A stretch of 64,000 nt of DNA from Cupriavidus basilensis (lineage in GTDB: Bacteria; Pseudomonadota; Gammaproteobacteria; Burkholderiales; Burkholderiaceae), in assembly GCF_008801925.2 (NCBI RefSeq), contig NZ_CP062804.1, forward strand, positions 3,239,027 to 3,303,026, given 5' to 3'. Both the position numbers and the translations under genes were made by a program. A model generated the notes under the pieces. The model was not told the origin of the DNA, did no database searches, and saw only the letters and a program-made list of their open reading frames with translations. Positions 50,335 through 59,175 of this stretch are shown here, piece after piece. The first letter of the stretch is position 1. The number at the start of each line of letters is the position of its first letter.

Positions 50335-51909
50335 TCAAACGATTTCGCGTGTCTCCATGAACTGCAGCTTGGGGAAGCGCTCCTGCGTCAGGCGCAGGTT
50401 GACCATGCTGGGCGCCAGGTAGACGTGGTCGCCGGCGCCGTCGAGCGCCACATTGTGGCCCGCCTTCTCGATCAACTTCTCGATCTCCGCGGGGTCGCCC
50501 TTGAGCCAGCGCGCGGTGGCGCAGTCGTGCGACTCGAAGATCGCGTCGACACCGTACTCGTGCTCCAGGCGGTGCGCCACCACATCGAACTGGAGGATAC
50601 CGACGGCGCCCAGCACCAGGTCGTTGGAGGCGATCGGGCGGAACATCTGCGTCGCGCCTTCCTCCGCCAGCTGCTGCAGGCCCTTTTGCAGCTGCTTGAC
50701 CTTGAGCGGGTTGTTCAGCCGGGCGCGACGGAAGAACTCAGGCGCGAACGACGGGATGCCGGTGAACTTGAGCGCCTCGCCCTCGCTGAACGCATCGCCC
50801 AGCCGGATGGTGCCGTGGTTGGGCACGCCAATGATGTCGCCGGCGTAAGCCTCTTCGGTCGTATTGCGGTCCTGCGACATGAAGGTGATGGCGTTATTGA
50901 TGGCCATGGTCTTGCCGGTGGACACATGCAGCACTTTCATGCCGCGCTCGAAGCGGCCCGAACAGACACGCACGAACGCGATGCGGTCGCGGTGGCGCGG
51001 GTCCATGTTGGCCTGGATCTTGAACACGAAGCCGGAGAACTTGGGCTCCTGCGGCTCTACCGCACGCGACTCTGCATTGCGGCCCTGCGGCGGCGGCGCC
51101 AGCTCGCACAAGGCGTCGAGCAGCGATTGCACGCCGAAGTTGTTGACGGCAGAGCCGAAGTACACCGGCGTCTGCTTGCCGCTGAGGAACGCGTCCTTGT
51201 CGAAGGCATGCGAGGCACCGCGCACGAGTTCGATCTCGATGCGCAGCTCTTCCGCCTGGGTGCCCAGCACGCGGTCCAGCTCCGGGTTGTCCAGGCCCTG
51301 GACCATGGCCGAGGTGCCCTTCTCGCCGTGCGGGTCGAACAGCTGCACGCGGTCGTCGATCAGGTGGTACACACCGCGGAAGGCCTTGCCCATGCCGATC
51401 GGCCAGGTCATCGGCGCGCACTGCATCTTCAGCACGTCCTCGATTTCGTCGAGCAGCTCGATGGGCGAGCGGCCTTCGCGGTCGAGCTTGTTGATGAAGG
51501 TGATGATGGGTGTGTCGCGCAGGCGGCAGACGTTGAGCAGCTTGATGGTCTGCGCTTCCACGCCGTTGACCGAGTCGATCACCATCACCGCGGAATCCAC
51601 CGCGGTCAGCGTGCGGTAGGTGTCTTCGGAGAAGTCCTCGTGGCCCGGGGTGTCGAGCAGGTTGACGATGTTCTCGCGGTACGGGAACTGCATCACCGAC
51701 GAGGTCACCGAGATGCCACGCTGCTTTTCCAGCTCCATCCAGTCGGAGGTGGCGTGGCGATCGGCCTTGCGCGCGCGCACTTCGCCCGCGACCTGGATGG
51801 CGCCACCGAACCACAGCAGTTTTTCGGTCAGGGTCGTCTTACCCGCGTCAGGGTGCGAAATGATGGCAAAGGTGCGACGACGCGCAATTTCGGATACGAG
51901 CGAGCTCAC
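50335..51909 (-). CDS. prfC: Peptide chain release factor 3
   Basis: This 524-residue translational GTPase recycles RF1/RF2 after termination. Motifs: [20 protein letters not shown] (G1), QRGISVTSS (G2), [16 protein letters not shown] (G3) and [10 protein letters not shown] (G4). E. coli PrfC has 529 residues. The start is GTG at 51909, reading (M)[14 protein letters not shown], which aligns with the family; an in-frame extension upstream is not homologous. It is the second stand-alone translation factor on this replicon besides the EF-G paralog. Confidence 0.94.
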   Translation of the reverse strand: MSSLVSEIARRRTFAIISHPDAGKTTLTEKLLWFGGAIQVAGEVRARKADRHATSDWMELEKQRGISVTSSVMQFPYRENIVNLLDTPGHEDFSEDTYRTLTAVDSAVMVIDSVNGVEAQTIKLLNVCRLRDTPIITFINKLDREGRSPIELLDEIEDVLKMQCAPMTWPIGMGKAFRGVYHLIDDRVQLFDPHGEKGTSAMVQGLDNPELDRVLGTQAEELRIEIELVRGASHAFDKDAFLSGKQTPVYFGSAVNNFGVQSLLDALCELAPPPQGRNAESRAVEPQEPKFSGFVFKIQANMDPRHRDRIAFVRVCSGRFERGMKVLHVSTGKTMAINNAITFMSQDRNTTEEAYAGDIIGVPNHGTIRLGDAFSEGEALKFTGIPSFAPEFFRRARLNNPLKVKQLQKGLQQLAEEGATQMFRPIASNDLVLGAVGILQFDVVAHRLEHEYGVDAIFESHDCATARWLKGDPAEIEKLIEKAGHNVALDGAGDHVYLAPSMVNLRLTQERFPKLQFMETREIV

Positions 51910-52044
51910 GGCAGTGGATTCGGCAAACAGAAGATGAAAAGGGGCCCGGGGCGCAGCGGACCGGCGCCAGGGGCCGGCGCGACCATCAGCTTGCGGTCGG
52001 AGGCCGGGCACTGCGGGCATGCACGAAGGGAATCGGGCGGTATT

Positions 52045-53010
52045 TTACCGGTTCGCGGGACCGGCCGCGCGCGGATCGGGCGGCGGGCTGATGCTTTGCC
52101 CCCGCAAACTGCCGAATTGCAGCGCGTATTGGCGGGTCAGCTCGGCACCGAAGAAGAAAATCTGTGCTGAATAGTACACCCACAACATCAGTGCGACCAC
52201 GGAACCTGCAGCCCCATAGGATGAAGCCACGGCGCTATTGCCTAGGTAAAGGCCGATCAGCCGCTTGCCCACCGAGAACAGCAGTGCGGTGATGATGGCG
52301 CCCATGACCACGTCACGCCAGGCGATGCGGGCATTGGGCAGCATCTTGAAGATCACGGCGAACAGCAGGGTCACCACGCCAAACGAAAATGCCGTCGAAA
52401 GCACGTCCGCCACCGGCGCAAACCATGATTGCGTCCACATCTGACCCCAAAACCGGTCGACTACCGCCAACGCGGCATTGACGATCAACGACACCAGCAG
52501 CATGAAGGCCAGCACCAGCACCAGGCTGAACGAGAGCAAGCGGGCGCGCAGCAATTGCTGCCAGCCTGCACCCTGTGGCGCCGGTGTCTCCCAGATCTCG
52601 TCGAGGCTGCCTTTGAGTTCCGCGAAGGCGCTGGTGGCGCCGACAAACAAGATGCCGGTGGCAATGGCCGCGGCCAGCCTGCCACCTCCTGAGCGGTGCG
52701 TGGCGGCAAGGATTTCCTGGATGGCAGCCGCGCCCTGGGCACCAACGAGGCCGTCGATCTGGGCGAAGATCTCGCCCCGTGCCGCTTCCGCGCCAAAGAA
52801 GATGCCGGCAATCGAGATCACCAGCACCAGCACGGGCGCCAGCGAGAAGAGCATATAGAAGGACAGCGCCGCGCCTTTGCTGGCGGCTCGGTGCGCCAGC
52901 CATGCACTGACCGCGGCCAGCACCACCCTGGCCGTGCGCGTGGCGGTATGGCGATCGGGCAGCCAATGGCCGATGTCGCGAGCGCGTTGCCTGGGCGGCG
53001 TGCGGTCCAT
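52045..53010 (-). CDS. YihY/UPF0761 family inner-membrane protein
   Basis: This 321-residue protein was formerly grouped with ribonuclease BN. It has six helices; SKGAALSFYMLFSLAPVLVLVISI opens the family domain, and YGAAGSVVALMLWVYYSAQIFFFGAELTRQYA closes it. The C-terminus is Pro-rich. ATG at 53010 is chosen; a TTG at 53040 is also in frame. Physiological role unknown in the family. Confidence 0.88.
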   Translation of the reverse strand: MDRTPPRQRARDIGHWLPDRHTATRTARVVLAAVSAWLAHRAASKGAALSFYMLFSLAPVLVLVISIAGIFFGAEAARGEIFAQIDGLVGAQGAAAIQEILAATHRSGGGRLAAAIATGILFVGATSAFAELKGSLDEIWETPAPQGAGWQQLLRARLLSFSLVLVLAFMLLVSLIVNAALAVVDRFWGQMWTQSWFAPVADVLSTAFSFGVVTLLFAVIFKMLPNARIAWRDVVMGAIITALLFSVGKRLIGLYLGNSAVASSYGAAGSVVALMLWVYYSAQIFFFGAELTRQYALQFGSLRGQSISPPPDPRAAGPANR

Positions 53011-53089
53011 GGACTGGTCGGGGGAATCGGCTGGATTCAAGCGTGGATCCCGCTGTTGGTCGGGGGGCTAAAGGGTCCGGCGACCTGCC

Positions 53090-53257
53090 CTAGCCCCGGT
53101 CTTTGCTCAGGCCCCATATCAACGACACCGCGCACAGCACGAGGAAGATGATGAAGAGGATCTTGGCGAACTCGGCCGCCGCGGCGGAGATGCCGCCAAA
53201 GCCAAACACGGCCGCGATCATGGCGATGACGAAGAAAACCACGGCGTAGCGCAACAT
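53090..53257 (-). CDS. DUF1328/UPF0391 small membrane protein
   Basis: This 55-residue protein reads MLRYAVVFFVIAMIAAVFGF with a GGISAAAAEFAKILFIIFLV second helix and ends SKDRG, the full conserved pattern of DUF1328. GGAG lies 9 nt before ATG. It lies 79 bp upstream of the YihY-like gene on the same strand, so the two may be co-transcribed. Such proteins are often stress-induced. Confidence 0.9.
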   Translation of the reverse strand: MLRYAVVFFVIAMIAAVFGFGGISAAAAEFAKILFIIFLVLCAVSLIWGLSKDRG

Positions 53258-53523
53258 GATGGGACTCCAATGAAGCCTTCTCCCGTTTTGTTATCCGTTC
53301 CAAGGTTCATGATACAGCCCATCCCGCGCTTTGCCCAAGCCGCCCGGACGCGGCGCGCGCCCCGGTTCCGGCCCGTCCGGCCGGTGAACGGCTAGACTGG
53401 AAGACGGGCTGTGCGCCGTCTCGCAGCGGCTAATCGGCGCCACCGGAGCGGCTGGCCGCAAGCACTAGCCGTCCCGACACCGTCCTTCCGCACATCCCCT
53501 TTCGACAACCAGAAGGAGGCACC

Positions 53524-53709
53524 ATGAACCGGAAAACCCTCCGCCGCCTTGGCACGGCCGTCTTCCTGGCGCTCGGCCTGCTCGCTGCTACGGGCTGCGA
53601 ACGCAGCCAGCCGGGGCCCAAGCCGATCTCCGGTGCACTGGACGAGCAAGCCGCCGGCACCGCGCCGACACCCCTCGCGCCACCAGCCTCGCCCGTGCTG
53701 TCGGCCTGA
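53524..53709 (+). CDS. Small lipoprotein
   Basis: This 61-residue protein has a lipoprotein signal with lipobox LAATGC (Cys at residue 25), then ERSQPGPKPISGALDEQAAG and a Pro-rich end. AGGAGG lies 5 nt before ATG, an excellent ribosome-binding site. The mature chain is only 37 residues. No family recognised. Confidence 0.75.
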   Translation: MNRKTLRRLGTAVFLALGLLAATGCERSQPGPKPISGALDEQAAGTAPTPLAPPASPVLSA

Positions 53710-54136
53710 GCGCCAACAGCTTCGCAACGACGCGCCCAGGCCAATGCCGCCGACACGGGCATCACGCTCCTGCAAGGCCGGAGCGTACCCGTTTCTGCGT
53801 ACAGAGCCGCGCGCCGGCAAACGCGCGTAAAGCGGCGCAGACGGGGCGCAAGCGACCCGGGCCACCCGTCTTGCCGCCGGCGGGTGCCACACTTGCCGGC
53901 CCCCGCCCTGTTTCAGCAATGCAACCAGCACCGGCCTGCCCTAGCAGGCGCGCATAGTGCGTCGTCTTGCCCGACTCAGCATGGCCGCACGCCCGATTGG
54001 CAACCACTTTCATCCGGCGCCATCGGCAATGCCGTGTTACAGCGCTGCAACCAAAATGTTCTTCCTCTATCAGGGAACTTCCGCGCGCTCATGCGCACCA
54101 CCCGCAAACCGTTGACAGCGCACGATTGCAGGGTAT
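53710..54136. other. Upstream region of the Fap-like operon
   Basis: No gene supported. It contains one repeat copy and three GCAACCA heptamers at 53921, 54000 and 54047, which might be activator sites for the sigma-54 promoter that follows. Confidence 0.4.
53784..53799 (-). repeat. Dispersed copy of the origin-cluster 16-mer
   Basis: Exact reverse-strand copy 75 bp after the lipoprotein stop codon. Confidence 0.9.
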
Positions 54137-54152
54137 TGGCACGCTTGTCGCT
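54137..54152 (+). promoter_or_regulatory. Sigma-54 (-24/-12) promoter of the Fap-like operon
   Basis: TGGCACG-CTTG-TCGCT matches the consensus TGGCACG-N4-TTGCW in 11 of 12 defined positions, with the GG and GC dinucleotides ten bases apart. Transcription would start about 54163, 17 bases before the first start codon. Confidence 0.85.
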
Positions 54153-54179
54153 CTGTTCGCCACAGGGAGACATAAAAAA

Positions 54180-54719
54180 ATGACGCGACGAGTCCTACAA
54201 CGCGGGAGTGAGTTCAGCCATGCGTCAGCCGCCAGCGCGAATGACGGCACGGAGGCGTTCGTATCGACTGGCGCGGCCTGCGCCATCGGTCTTGCAGCTT
54301 TTGTCGCCGCCCTTGCTTCCTTCTCCGCGATTGCAGACCCAGGCGATATCGTCATTCTGCGCAGCGTCGAGCCGCGTATTGCCTATCGCGGCATACCGCA
54401 GGGGGACATGCCGATAGCCGCCGCTGTCGAGCCGTTTCCGTCCGCACGCTTCCAGCAATCCACCGCCGCCGTCGCCAGCGACCTGACCGACAGCGATCTC
54501 GCTGCCGCGGTAGGCCGCAGTGCAGCCGTGTCCGGCGCCAGCCAGTCTGCCACCGGGCGGCTGGCCCTGGCGCCCAGCCAGATCGAGGGACTGGCTAATG
54601 GCAGCGGTGCCGGGAGCGTCTCGGGCGGCATCGCCGGCCAGGTCGCGCAGGCTACCGGCAACATGACTGGCGCCTTGATGCACGGATTGGCGCCGCTTGC
54701 GGTGGGAGGCCGGCCATGA
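54180..54719 (+). CDS. Fap-like operon gene 1 (FapA position)
   Basis: This 179-residue protein has a hydrophobic segment (about 32-55) that may be a signal anchor, then IVILRSVEPRIAYRGIPQGD and an Ala/Ser/Gly-rich second half. AGGGAG precedes ATG. I do not recognise a domain; the assignment rests on being first in a six-gene set whose order matches fapABCDEF. Its stop overlaps the next start (ATGA). Confidence 0.6.
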   Translation: MTRRVLQRGSEFSHASAASANDGTEAFVSTGAACAIGLAAFVAALASFSAIADPGDIVILRSVEPRIAYRGIPQGDMPIAAAVEPFPSARFQQSTAAVASDLTDSDLAAAVGRSAAVSGASQSATGRLALAPSQIEGLANGSGAGSVSGGIAGQVAQATGNMTGALMHGLAPLAVGGRP

Positions 54720-55327
54720 CCGGCGCCCACACCGCGCACGGCAACCACGCGGCCTGGCTTGCCGGCCTGATGCTTGCCTGCCTGCCGCTCCACGCGCAGG
54801 TCCAGGGCGCAGCCACCGACAACACCCGCATCGATGCCGGCGCGCTCACCGGCGTTGCCGGTCGCGCTGCCGTGAACCTGGCCGCGGGTAGCGGCAACGC
54901 GCAAAGCAACCAGGCCGCCATCGCGAATGGCAGCGCGGACGTGCAATCGCAGCAGCATGCCGGTGCAACCGCGAGCGCGACAAGCGCCGTCAGCCAGATC
55001 GGTGGCGGTGCCTTCGCCAATGGCAGCGGACTGCTTTCGGCAAACGTGGCCAGCGGCAACGGCAACGTGCAAATCAATGCGGCAGTGCTGGCGCCGGCCG
55101 CCAGCGTAAAGATCGAAGCCATCTCCGACGGCTTGCTAGCCGCGGAATCGGCCGGAGGAAGTCGCCCGGGTTCAGCGGGCCACGCAACGGGTCCGCGCGA
55201 GGCAGTCATCCAGCCAGATGCCTACCGCAACGCTACTGGCCTGGTGCAGCTGAACCAGACGGCAGGATCGGGGAATGTCTCGTCCAACGTTTTTGTGCTC
55301 CGTCCCCCGGCGGGCACTTTTTTCTAA
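54716..55327 (+). CDS. Fap-like amyloid minor subunit (FapB position)
   Basis: This 203-residue secreted protein has a signal sequence (about 10-28, ending PLHAQ) and three Asn/Gln/Gly/Ala repeats at residues about 43-71, 99-126 and 170-197. Each has a core like VNLAAGSGNAQSNQAA, ANVASGNGNVQINAAV and LNQTAGSGNVSSNVFV. Fap amyloid subunits carry three such repeats separated by linkers. FapB is thought to nucleate FapC. Confidence 0.75.
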   Translation: MTGAHTAHGNHAAWLAGLMLACLPLHAQVQGAATDNTRIDAGALTGVAGRAAVNLAAGSGNAQSNQAAIANGSADVQSQQHAGATASATSAVSQIGGGAFANGSGLLSANVASGNGNVQINAAVLAPAASVKIEAISDGLLAAESAGGSRPGSAGHATGPREAVIQPDAYRNATGLVQLNQTAGSGNVSSNVFVLRPPAGTFF

Positions 55328-55345
55328 GCAGGGAAGGAGAAAATC

Positions 55346-56152
55346 ATGAGAACGAAAATCCTCGCCATCGCAGCGGGCATTGCGCTATCAACCAGCGCAT
55401 TCGCGGGCGGCTTCAGTTATTTCGACCGGCCGGACGACGCCGATATCTACAGCCAGACAGCGATCAGCAACGACATCTATGTCCGTGGCTTCGGCTTTGC
55501 CTGGGGAGATATCCACTTCAGGTCCGAATCGGGCGCGGTGGTCAACAGCCAGCAAAGCGCGCGCGACAATAGCGTGCGTATCGGCCCGTCCACCAACAGC
55601 GCATTCGGCGGCGGCAACGCGCTAGTCAATGCGCAAGGCAACATCGGCGTGAACATATCCGCTGGCGCGGGCAACGGCCAGTCCAACCAGGCCGCTCTGG
55701 CCAGCATCGACGCGTCGGATGTCTTCGCCTCGGCGCAGGTGTTCTCGAGTCAGAAGACCGCGGATAACGGCATGCATACGGTCGGCGCCGCAAACAGCGC
55801 CAGCATGGGCGATAACATGCTGGCCGGGGCCAAGGGCAACGTCGGCGTGAACATCGCCGCGGGCGCCGGCAACCTGCAGAGCAACGCGCTGGCGGCCTCG
55901 GTCAATATGGGCAGCGGCGGCACCGGCCGCAACGGGGGAGACCCCGTCGGCGCGCTGGCCAAGGCCACCGCGTCCAATGACCAGACCACCTACGGCAATG
56001 ACCTGTCGATGTGTGGCTGCAGGCCGAACAACGCCGCCACGCTCAACGGCGGCGCCCTGGCCAACGCAGTGGGCAACATCGGCGTGAATATCGCCGCCGG
56101 GGCCGGCAACGCGCAGAGCAACGGGCTCGCCATTTCCACGGCGACCCACTGA
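55346..56152 (+). CDS. Fap-like amyloid major subunit (FapC position)
   Basis: This 268-residue secreted protein has signal MRTKILAIAAGIALSTSAFA and three highly alike repeats at residues about 91-118, 158-185 and 237-264: GNIGVNISAGAGNGQSNQAA, GNVGVNIAAGAGNLQSNALA and GNIGVNIAAGAGNAQSNGLA. A CGC motif (residues 223-225) lies between repeats 2 and 3; Pseudomonas FapC has a CxxC near its C-terminus. AAGGAG precedes ATG. The near-identity of the repeats suggests the main fibre-forming protein. Confidence 0.8.
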   Translation: MRTKILAIAAGIALSTSAFAGGFSYFDRPDDADIYSQTAISNDIYVRGFGFAWGDIHFRSESGAVVNSQQSARDNSVRIGPSTNSAFGGGNALVNAQGNIGVNISAGAGNGQSNQAALASIDASDVFASAQVFSSQKTADNGMHTVGAANSASMGDNMLAGAKGNVGVNIAAGAGNLQSNALAASVNMGSGGTGRNGGDPVGALAKATASNDQTTYGNDLSMCGCRPNNAATLNGGALANAVGNIGVNIAAGAGNAQSNGLAISTATH

Positions 56153-56233
56153 GCACTGCGGCAACAGCACGAACGCGGCAGGAGAGCCGGGACCCCGGGG
56201 GTCACCGGCTCAACCCGCCCAAGGGGGAGTGTC

Positions 56234-56926
56234 ATGCGCGCGCTATTCCGCGTGGCCGGGGCATGCATGCTGCTAGCGGCGGCATTCGGTGCCAATGGCC
56301 AGAGCACGATGACGATCGACATCGACGGACAGCCGATGCTCAGGAAGCCCGTCAAGAGCATGCTCGAGATGCGCTACCAGAACATGATGCGCCAGCAGCT
56401 TGACTTCAGTTGCGGCGCGGCCGCGGTAGGCACGCTGTTGCGCTACGGCTACGGCTTTGACCTGGCGGAGCCCAGGATCGTCGAGGACATGCTGCGCATC
56501 TCCGACGCCGACACCGTGGTCAAGAACGGCTTTTCCATGCTCGACATGCGCAATTACGTCGAAACGCTGGGCTTGCGCGGGCGGGGGTTCCGCGTCGACT
56601 ACAGCGCCCTGCGGCAACTCAAGATCCCGGTCATCACCTTGCTCGACGTCAACGGCTACCTGCATTTCGTGGTGGTGCGCAAGGCCATCGACGGACGCGT
56701 GTTCGTAGCCGATCCGGCACTGGGCAACCGCATCATCAAGGAGGAGGATTTCGCGGCGAACTGGAACGGGCTGGTGTTCGCCATCGTCGGTCGGCCGTTC
56801 GATCCGAACTCGCCGCTGCTCGATTTCGCCGCCCCCGCCTTGCGCGACCGGACCAACGCCGCGCTGGCCGGGGGCATGGTGCCCGCGGCGCTCGACTTTG
56901 GCCTGATACGGATGGACTACTTCTGA
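56234..56926 (+). CDS. fapD: C39-family cysteine peptidase, FapD-like
   Basis: This 230-residue periplasmic protein has a signal peptide (1-23) and a C39 peptidase fold: QQLDFSCGAAAVGTLLRYG with catalytic Cys60, GYLHFVVV with His144, and ADPALGNR with Asp160. There is no ABC domain, so it is a stand-alone peptidase as in FapD, which is needed for Fap export. GGGGAG precedes ATG. Confidence 0.88.
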   Translation: MRALFRVAGACMLLAAAFGANGQSTMTIDIDGQPMLRKPVKSMLEMRYQNMMRQQLDFSCGAAAVGTLLRYGYGFDLAEPRIVEDMLRISDADTVVKNGFSMLDMRNYVETLGLRGRGFRVDYSALRQLKIPVITLLDVNGYLHFVVVRKAIDGRVFVADPALGNRIIKEEDFAANWNGLVFAIVGRPFDPNSPLLDFAAPALRDRTNAALAGGMVPAALDFGLIRMDYF

Positions 56927-56927
56927 C

Positions 56928-57719
56928 ATGGGCACCGCACAGCGCCTCCTCTGCCTGAGCTGCTCCGCCGGCATGGCGCTGGTCACGCCAACGCTTGCGC
57001 TGGCATCCACGGCGGCTGACGATGCCAGCGACGTGATGGCATCGCCAGCAATGGCGGAACTCGTCTCCGATGCGGAGATGGCCGGCGTGCGCGGCAAGTA
57101 CCTGGGCGCGAGCCTGGTCAGCGGCTTTGTGGTGGAAATGGTTTCGCGCTGGCAGAACGATACGGCGATTGCCACGGCAACTGCCCGCGTCGCCGCCGCC
57201 AACCTCGCCACCAGCAACGCGGTGGCGCAGGCCACGGCGAGCTTGTCGGCCCACGTCCAGAGCCTTGCCCCGGGCAATGTGCAAGGCAATGGCGGCACGG
57301 CCAGCTCCGCGGTGCAGGTGGCGGGTGTAGGCCAGGTCGCGCAGATCGCCGGCGATGGCAATTCGGCCAGCAACGTCAGCACCATCACGACCCAGACCAC
57401 ACCCATCGCGGCGGCGCCCACGACGAATGTGGCAGGCAACAACCCGGCAGCACAAGTGGCACACGGCAACGGCATCACCGCTAGCGCCACGGTCGCGCCA
57501 GGCGGCGGCGTGTCGCTGGCCATCCAGTCGGCCGCGGGCAGCGCCACGCAAAATGCGCAAGGCGGCAGCCTGATGCAGACAGCACGCATCACGGGCGACG
57601 CGCAGCAAGTACTCAACCTCACCAACATTACGCTGCAGGTGCAGCAACTGACGATCCGGCAACTGACGCAAACCAGCATGCGGGACGCACTAGCGGCGAT
57701 CGCAACGATGCGACGATAA
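56928..57719 (+). CDS. Fap-like secreted component (FapE position)
   Basis: This 263-residue protein has a signal sequence (about 8-27) and then Ala/Asn/Gln/Thr-rich sequence with imperfect GNxxxN motifs (APGNVQGNGGT, AGDGNSASNVS, TGDAQQVLNLTN). It follows fapD by 1 bp. It is clearly related in composition to the amyloid subunits but with weaker repeats. FapE in Pseudomonas is a minor fibre component; the match here is by position. Confidence 0.65.
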   Translation: MGTAQRLLCLSCSAGMALVTPTLALASTAADDASDVMASPAMAELVSDAEMAGVRGKYLGASLVSGFVVEMVSRWQNDTAIATATARVAAANLATSNAVAQATASLSAHVQSLAPGNVQGNGGTASSAVQVAGVGQVAQIAGDGNSASNVSTITTQTTPIAAAPTTNVAGNNPAAQVAHGNGITASATVAPGGGVSLAIQSAAGSATQNAQGGSLMQTARITGDAQQVLNLTNITLQVQQLTIRQLTQTSMRDALAAIATMRR

Positions 57720-57779
57720 TCCAGCATGCGCAGGGCTGGCGCACCCGCTTCGCGCCCATTCAGATTTCCGGGGGGAAAG

Positions 57780-59111
57780 ATGAAGACCGAACTCGCTCTG
57801 ATGGGTACCCTGGCGGGTACGCTGATCTCGGCTGGCGCGTGGGCGCAGGTCAGCGCCCAGCCCAGCGCCGACGAGCGGATCGAACGGCTGACAAAACTGG
57901 TCGAGCAGCAAGACAAGACCATCAAGGCTCTCGAACAGCGCCTGAACGATCTGGAAATGGTCGGGGCGCGCGGGCGGGGGGTAGTAGCAGGAACGGGGAG
58001 CAGTGCCAACGGGAACGCCGGTGGCGGGATGACCGCCGCCGGTGTTCCCTCCTTGGCACAAAGCGCAAGCCCTGCCGCGGGCGGCACGGCCACCGCAACG
58101 CCCGCCGGCGACACGCCGGTGGTGGGTTCGGATGCGCGCGAGACACAGCAACAGGCGCGCGTGCAAAGCAAGGACCTGGTCTACCAGAGCGAGCATGCGC
58201 CACTGTTCGAGCGGCGCCTGACCATCGACAGCGGCTTCATCTACAGCTACTACGACCGGCGCGCGCTGTCGCTGTCCGGCTTCCTGGCGCTGGACGCCAT
58301 CTTCCTCGGCACCATCAACCTCAACCAGACCAAGTCGCACACGCTCACGTACGACACGATCGCACGCTACGGCCTGTCCGACCGCCTGTCGATGGACTTC
58401 GATCTGCCGGTGATGTACCGCAACACCAACTTCATCTCCGGCGGCGCGGGCGGCTCCGCCTCGAGCCTGTCCGATGCCACGCTGAGCACGACGGCGCTGG
58501 GCGATATCAGCATGGGCCTGTACTACCAGTTCCTGCGCGAGAGCGGCGCCGCGCCCGATGTGGTCGGCAGCATCCGCGTGCGCGCGCCCACCGGGCGCTC
58601 GCCGTTCGGCATCAAGCTGGTCTCGGCGGATCCCAATAACAACAACCTGAACATCGCCGACCAGTTGCCCACGGGCAACGGCGTATGGGCCGTGACGGCC
58701 GGGTTGTCGCTGCTCAAGACCTATGACCCCGTGGTGTTGTTTGTCAATGCCAGCTACACCTACAACATCAAGCGCTCGGTGAGCGATATCTCCTCGGTGC
58801 AGGGACAAGTCACGCCGGCCGACGTGAAACTGGGCGACACCATCGGCTTCGGCGGCGGCCTGGCGCTCGCGCTCAACGACCGCACGTCGATGTCGATGGC
58901 CTTCAATGCCGCCATCTCATCGAGCACGCAGGTCACCAGCGCGGGCGTCACGCAGACCGTGATCGGCAGCCGGGCCAACGTGGCCACCATGACATTCGGC
59001 TTCAATCACGTGATCACCAAAGGCTTGTCGGTGAGCACCGCAATCGGCATCGGTCTCACCCCGGATGCGCCGAACTACACGGTGACGCTGCGTTTTCCCT
59101 ATACGTTCTGA
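57780..59111 (+). CDS. fapF: Outer-membrane amyloid export channel, FapF-like
   Basis: This 443-residue protein has a signal peptide (1-22), a predicted coiled coil at 31-60 (DERIERLTKLVEQQDKTIKALEQRL in part), a Gly/Ala/Thr linker (about 61-140), then a 12-14-strand barrel ending in PYTF. Coiled-coil plug plus linker plus barrel is the FapF architecture, a trimeric channel for Fap subunits. GGGGGGAAAG precedes ATG. It is the last gene of the operon. Confidence 0.82.
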   Translation: MKTELALMGTLAGTLISAGAWAQVSAQPSADERIERLTKLVEQQDKTIKALEQRLNDLEMVGARGRGVVAGTGSSANGNAGGGMTAAGVPSLAQSASPAAGGTATATPAGDTPVVGSDARETQQQARVQSKDLVYQSEHAPLFERRLTIDSGFIYSYYDRRALSLSGFLALDAIFLGTINLNQTKSHTLTYDTIARYGLSDRLSMDFDLPVMYRNTNFISGGAGGSASSLSDATLSTTALGDISMGLYYQFLRESGAAPDVVGSIRVRAPTGRSPFGIKLVSADPNNNNLNIADQLPTGNGVWAVTAGLSLLKTYDPVVLFVNASYTYNIKRSVSDISSVQGQVTPADVKLGDTIGFGGGLALALNDRTSMSMAFNAAISSSTQVTSAGVTQTVIGSRANVATMTFGFNHVITKGLSVSTAIGIGLTPDAPNYTVTLRFPYTF

Positions 59112-59136
59112 GCGCCCCCCCGGGCCGCACAAGAAA

Positions 59137-59154
59137 AGCGGGCCGTAGCCCGCT
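59137..59154. terminator. Hairpin between the Fap-like operon and the convergent regulator
   Basis: AGCGGG/CCCGCT stem with a 6-nt loop, followed by a weak T run (TGTGTTG). Possibly terminates both converging transcripts. Confidence 0.45.
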
Positions 59155-59175
59155 GTGTTGTGCGGTGCCGGCCGG

